Position numbers and translations under genes: made by a program. The notes beneath the pieces are model-generated. The model did not search any database. It was given only the letters and a program-made list of their open reading frames with translations, and was not told the origin of the DNA. Positions 31,580 through 34,090 of a DNA stretch of 34,090 bases are shown here, in pieces. Source of the DNA: an uncultured Ruminococcus sp. (GTDB lineage Bacteria > Bacillota > Clostridia > Oscillospirales > Acutalibacteraceae). The stretch lies in contig CACZZB010000016.1 of the NCBI GenBank assembly GCA_902785555.1, positions 1-34,090 of the forward strand, given 5' to 3'. Position 1 is the stretch's first letter. The number at the start of each line of letters is the position of its first letter.

Positions 31580-33772
31580 ATGAAAATTATAAAGAGAAAT
31601 TCATCAGAAGAAATTTTTGATGGCAAAAAAATAGTAAATGCTGTTACTAAAGCCAATGATGCTTCTGAGAAGAAATATTTGACAAATGAGCAAATAAATG
31701 ATATTGCTGAATATGTTGAATATAGGTGTGAAAAGCTTGGTAGAGCTGTTTCAGTTGAAGAAGTACAAGATATGGTTGAAGATCAAATAATGGCTAAGGG
31801 TGCTTTTCAACTTGCCAGAAACTATGTAAAGTATCGTTATAATCGTTCATTGATAAGACGCTCAAATACAACTGATAATAAGATTTTAACTCTTATCGAA
31901 TGTAATAATGAAGAAGTAAAACAAGAAAATTCCAATAAGAATCCAACGGTGAACAGTGTTCAGCGTGATTATATGGCCGGTGAAGTAAGCAAGGACTTAA
32001 CCAAAAGAGTACTTCTTCCACCTGATATAACAGAGGCACATGAAAACGGCATTATTCATTTTCACGATACCGATTACTTTGCACAACATATGCATAATTG
32101 TGATTTGGTAAATCTTGATGATATGCTCCAAAATGGAACCGTTATAAGTGAAACGCTTATTGAGAAACCACATAGTTTTTCAACAGCTTGTAATATAGCT
32201 ACTCAAATAATAGCTCAAGTAGCAAGTAATCAATATGGTGGTCAAAGTATCAGTTTGACTCATTTAGCTCCTTTTGTTCAAATCTCAAGAGAAAAAATAA
32301 AGCGTGAATTTCTTGCAGAACTTCAAGAGATGAAAGTTGTTATTGATGATAAAAAAGTAGATGAGATAGTTGAGGAAAGATTAAAAAAGGAAATTACTAA
32401 AGGTGTACAAACAATTCAATATCAGGTTGTAACATTGTTGACAACAAACGGACAAGCCCCTTTCGTTACAGTGTTTATGTATCTTAACGAAGCTAAAGAT
32501 GAACAACAAAAAAAAGATTTAGCTATGATTATAGAGGAAACTTTACGTCAAAGATATACAGGAGTAAAAAATGAAAAGGGGGTATGGGTAACTCCTGCAT
32601 TTCCGAAACTTGTTTATGTTCTTGAAAAAGATAATATAACCCCTGATAGTAAATACTGGTATCTTACTAAACTTGCTGCAAAATGTACAGCAAAAAGAAT
32701 GGTGCCTGATTATATATCTGAAAAGATTATGATTCAAAATAAAATTGACAAAAATGGTGAAGGGCATTGTTATACCTGTATGGGCTGTAGAAGCTTTCTG
32801 ACACCATATATAGATGAAAATGGTAAACCAAAGTACTATGGAAGATTTAATCAGGGTGTAGTAACAATAAATTTAGTTGATATAGGATTGACAGCTGACA
32901 AAAATATGGAGAAGTTTTGGGAAGTGTTTGACAAACGTATGGATTTGTGTCATAGAGCTTTGAGATGCAGGCATGAAAGATTAAAAGGCACACTTTCTGA
33001 TGCTGCTCCTATACTGTGGCAGTATGGTGCTATATCAAGACTCCAAAAGGGAGAACCTATAGATAAACTTTTGTATGGAGGATATTCTACCATTTCACTT
33101 GGCTATGCAGGATTATGGGAATGTGTTTATAGCTTGATTGGCAAAAAGTTGACTGAAGAAGAAGGGAAAAAACTCGGTATTGAAATAATGAAAAAGCTTA
33201 ATGAATATTGTGCAAGATGGAAAAAAGAAGAAAATATTGATTATAGTATATATGGTACACCGCTTGAAAGTACAACATATAAATTTGCTAAAAGCTTGCA
33301 AAAACGTTTTGGCATCGTAAAAGGTGTAACGGATAAAAATTATATAACAAACAGTTATCATATTCACGTTACTGAAAATATAAATGCATTCGATAAATTG
33401 AAATTGGAAGCAGAATTTCAAACCCTTTCCCCCGGTGGAGCAATAAGTTATGTAGAAGTTCCAAATATGCAGAATAATATAGAAGCAGTTTTAAAAATAA
33501 TTCAATTCATTTATGATAATATAATGTATGCTGAATTAAATACTAAAAGCGATTATTGTCAGGTTTGCGGATATGATGGTGAAATACAAATAGTAAAAGA
33601 TAAAGATGGTAAACTTATATGGGAATGTCCAAACTGTGGTAATAAAGATCAAAATAAACTTAATGTTGCACGAAGAACATGTGGGTATATAGGTACACAA
33701 TTTTGGAATCAAGGAAGAACACAAGAAATAAAAGAAAGAGTATTACATTTATCTAATTCTGTTTTGTTATAA
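31580..33772 (+). CDS. nrdD: Anaerobic (class III) ribonucleoside-triphosphate reductase
   Basis: A glycyl-radical enzyme that makes deoxynucleotides without oxygen. Length is 730 residues. Residues 1-90 are an ATP-cone (VEEVQDMVEDQIMAKGAFQLARNYVKYR), which senses ATP/dATP. The catalytic barrel contains HFHDTDYFAQHMHNC, GGQSISLTHLAPFV and CYTCMGCRSF. The C-terminal zinc knuckle has C660, C663, C683 and C686, and the radical loop RRTCGYIG places the glycyl radical at G702. Its activase NrdG, usually the next gene, is absent from the window. It is controlled by two NrdR boxes. CAGGAG lies about ten bases before the ATG. Confidence 0.97.
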   Translation: MKIIKRNSSEEIFDGKKIVNAVTKANDASEKKYLTNEQINDIAEYVEYRCEKLGRAVSVEEVQDMVEDQIMAKGAFQLARNYVKYRYNRSLIRRSNTTDNKILTLIECNNEEVKQENSNKNPTVNSVQRDYMAGEVSKDLTKRVLLPPDITEAHENGIIHFHDTDYFAQHMHNCDLVNLDDMLQNGTVISETLIEKPHSFSTACNIATQIIAQVASNQYGGQSISLTHLAPFVQISREKIKREFLAELQEMKVVIDDKKVDEIVEERLKKEITKGVQTIQYQVVTLLTTNGQAPFVTVFMYLNEAKDEQQKKDLAMIIEETLRQRYTGVKNEKGVWVTPAFPKLVYVLEKDNITPDSKYWYLTKLAAKCTAKRMVPDYISEKIMIQNKIDKNGEGHCYTCMGCRSFLTPYIDENGKPKYYGRFNQGVVTINLVDIGLTADKNMEKFWEVFDKRMDLCHRALRCRHERLKGTLSDAAPILWQYGAISRLQKGEPIDKLLYGGYSTISLGYAGLWECVYSLIGKKLTEEEGKKLGIEIMKKLNEYCARWKKEENIDYSIYGTPLESTTYKFAKSLQKRFGIVKGVTDKNYITNSYHIHVTENINAFDKLKLEAEFQTLSPGGAISYVEVPNMQNNIEAVLKIIQFIYDNIMYAELNTKSDYCQVCGYDGEIQIVKDKDGKLIWECPNCGNKDQNKLNVARRTCGYIGTQFWNQGRTQEIKERVLHLSNSVLL

Positions 33773-33774
33773 AG

Positions 33775-33829
33775 TGCCTTAACAGTTCAAGTGATTACTT
33801 TTATAAAAATTGCTTGAACTGTTAAGGCA
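33775..33829 (+). terminator. Long inverted repeat after nrdD
   Basis: TGCCTTAACAGTTCAAG (33775-33791) pairs perfectly with 33813-33829 around a 21-base loop that can itself form a small TTTT-AAAA stem. It is close to the nrdD stop and likely ends that transcript, although no T-run follows directly. Confidence 0.6.
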
Positions 33830-33856
33830 ATAAAATTTCTTTTTTGGAATTAATTG

Positions 33857-34087
33857 TTAAATTTTATAAAAAAATACTATAAAAAGTAGAGTAATTTTTA
33901 ATTGAAAACAAATATAGCAAAGGAGGTAAAATTGCTCCTCGTCGGCTTGAAAATTATAGTACGCCTGAAGAGCTTGATAATCAGATTGAGTAAAATGCTT
34001 AATTTTTGAAGCATGATTCGGCATAAATAAAGTATCAATTTCTTTCATTATTTTTGATATAAGGTCATACTCATAATTTGATTTCAT
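33857..34087 (-). CDS. Doubtful 76-residue reading frame at the right edge
   Basis: From ATG 34087 the frame encodes 76 residues. The first 48 (MKSNYEYDLISKIMKEIDTL and on to NFQADEE) read like a normal soluble protein, but the rest is low-complexity hydrophobic sequence. A TAA stands directly before the ATG. The upstream ribosome site is outside the window. It overlaps the plus-strand remnant at 33895-33993, and both cannot be real. I see no family. Confidence 0.25.
   Translation of the reverse strand: MKSNYEYDLISKIMKEIDTLFMPNHASKIKHFTQSDYQALQAYYNFQADEEQFYLLCYICFQLKITLLFIVFFYKI
33895..33993 (+). pseudogene. Possible remnant of a phage terminase small-subunit-like gene
   Basis: The frame reads ENKYSKGGKIAPRRLENYST then PEELDNQIE and stops. 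There is no start codon (ATT stands where ATG is expected) and a stop codon lies just upstream. The pattern basic GGK...R-L-x-x-Y-x-(S/T)PEEL...I-(D/E) resembles the start of phage terminase small subunits. The rest of the 318-base gap (33773-34090) holds only the inverted repeat and the doubtful minus-strand frame. Confidence 0.3.
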
Positions 34088-34090
34088 TTA

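Overview
The window is a low-GC stretch of a chromosome from an anaerobic, spore-forming Firmicute. A Clostridia member of the Ruminococcaceae/Oscillospiraceae type is the best guess. The evidence is sporulation genes (sigG, spoVAD), a diaminopimelate dehydrogenase route to lysine and peptidoglycan, an oxygen-sensitive class III ribonucleotide reductase (nrdD), a clostridial 2[4Fe-4S] ferredoxin, type III pantothenate kinase, strong AAGGAGG ribosome binding sites and frequent TTG/GTG starts. No rRNA, tRNA, CRISPR array or complete mobile element was seen. Most of the window is core chromosome.

Layout. 1-134: an imperfect palindrome that may be an insertion-sequence end or a terminator. 135-1796 (minus): coaX and an MscS-type channel. 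1951-5396 (plus): an 874-residue MORN-repeat protein translationally coupled to a HAD phosphatase, meeting a histidine phosphatase head-on (5400-6059, minus). 6226-8779 (plus): an XRE regulator, an Sfp-type phosphopantetheinyl transferase with an altered metal site, and an LCP cell-wall ligase. 8838-9821 (minus): ddh. 9979-13064 (plus): a four-gene nucleic-acid-flavoured cluster with a small unknown protein, a lipoprotein nuclease with an Ada-like C-terminal knuckle, a protein resembling an MmcB nuclease fold without its catalytic pair, and a YcgL/RlaP-type nucleotidyltransferase. 13113-13787 (plus): pyrE on its own promoter.

13853-16394 (minus): a small conserved protein and an odd operon of a free-standing Enzyme I N-terminal-like protein, endonuclease III and an orphan ABC ATPase. 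16572-19629 (plus): lipoprotein, ABC ATPase and membrane exporter. 19780-20790: spoVAD alone. 20903-24376: overlapping aroA-aroC-pheA operon, converting shikimate-3-phosphate through chorismate to phenylpyruvate. 24574-27182: rpsO and pnp, each with a structured leader. 27231-28322 (minus): sigG, and ferredoxin. 28515-31430 (plus): a GH13 glycosidase and a CNNM/HlyC-type membrane protein. 31580-33772: nrdD behind two tandem NrdR boxes. 33773-34090: an inverted repeat and degenerate sequence with a possible phage-gene scrap.

The best candidates for something new are the 9979-13064 cluster with its apparently dead nuclease fold, the Enzyme I half-protein at 15669-16394, and the large MORN protein. 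The most solid regulatory find is the NrdR box pair at 31432-31479. Nothing here can be called a new system from sequence reading alone.
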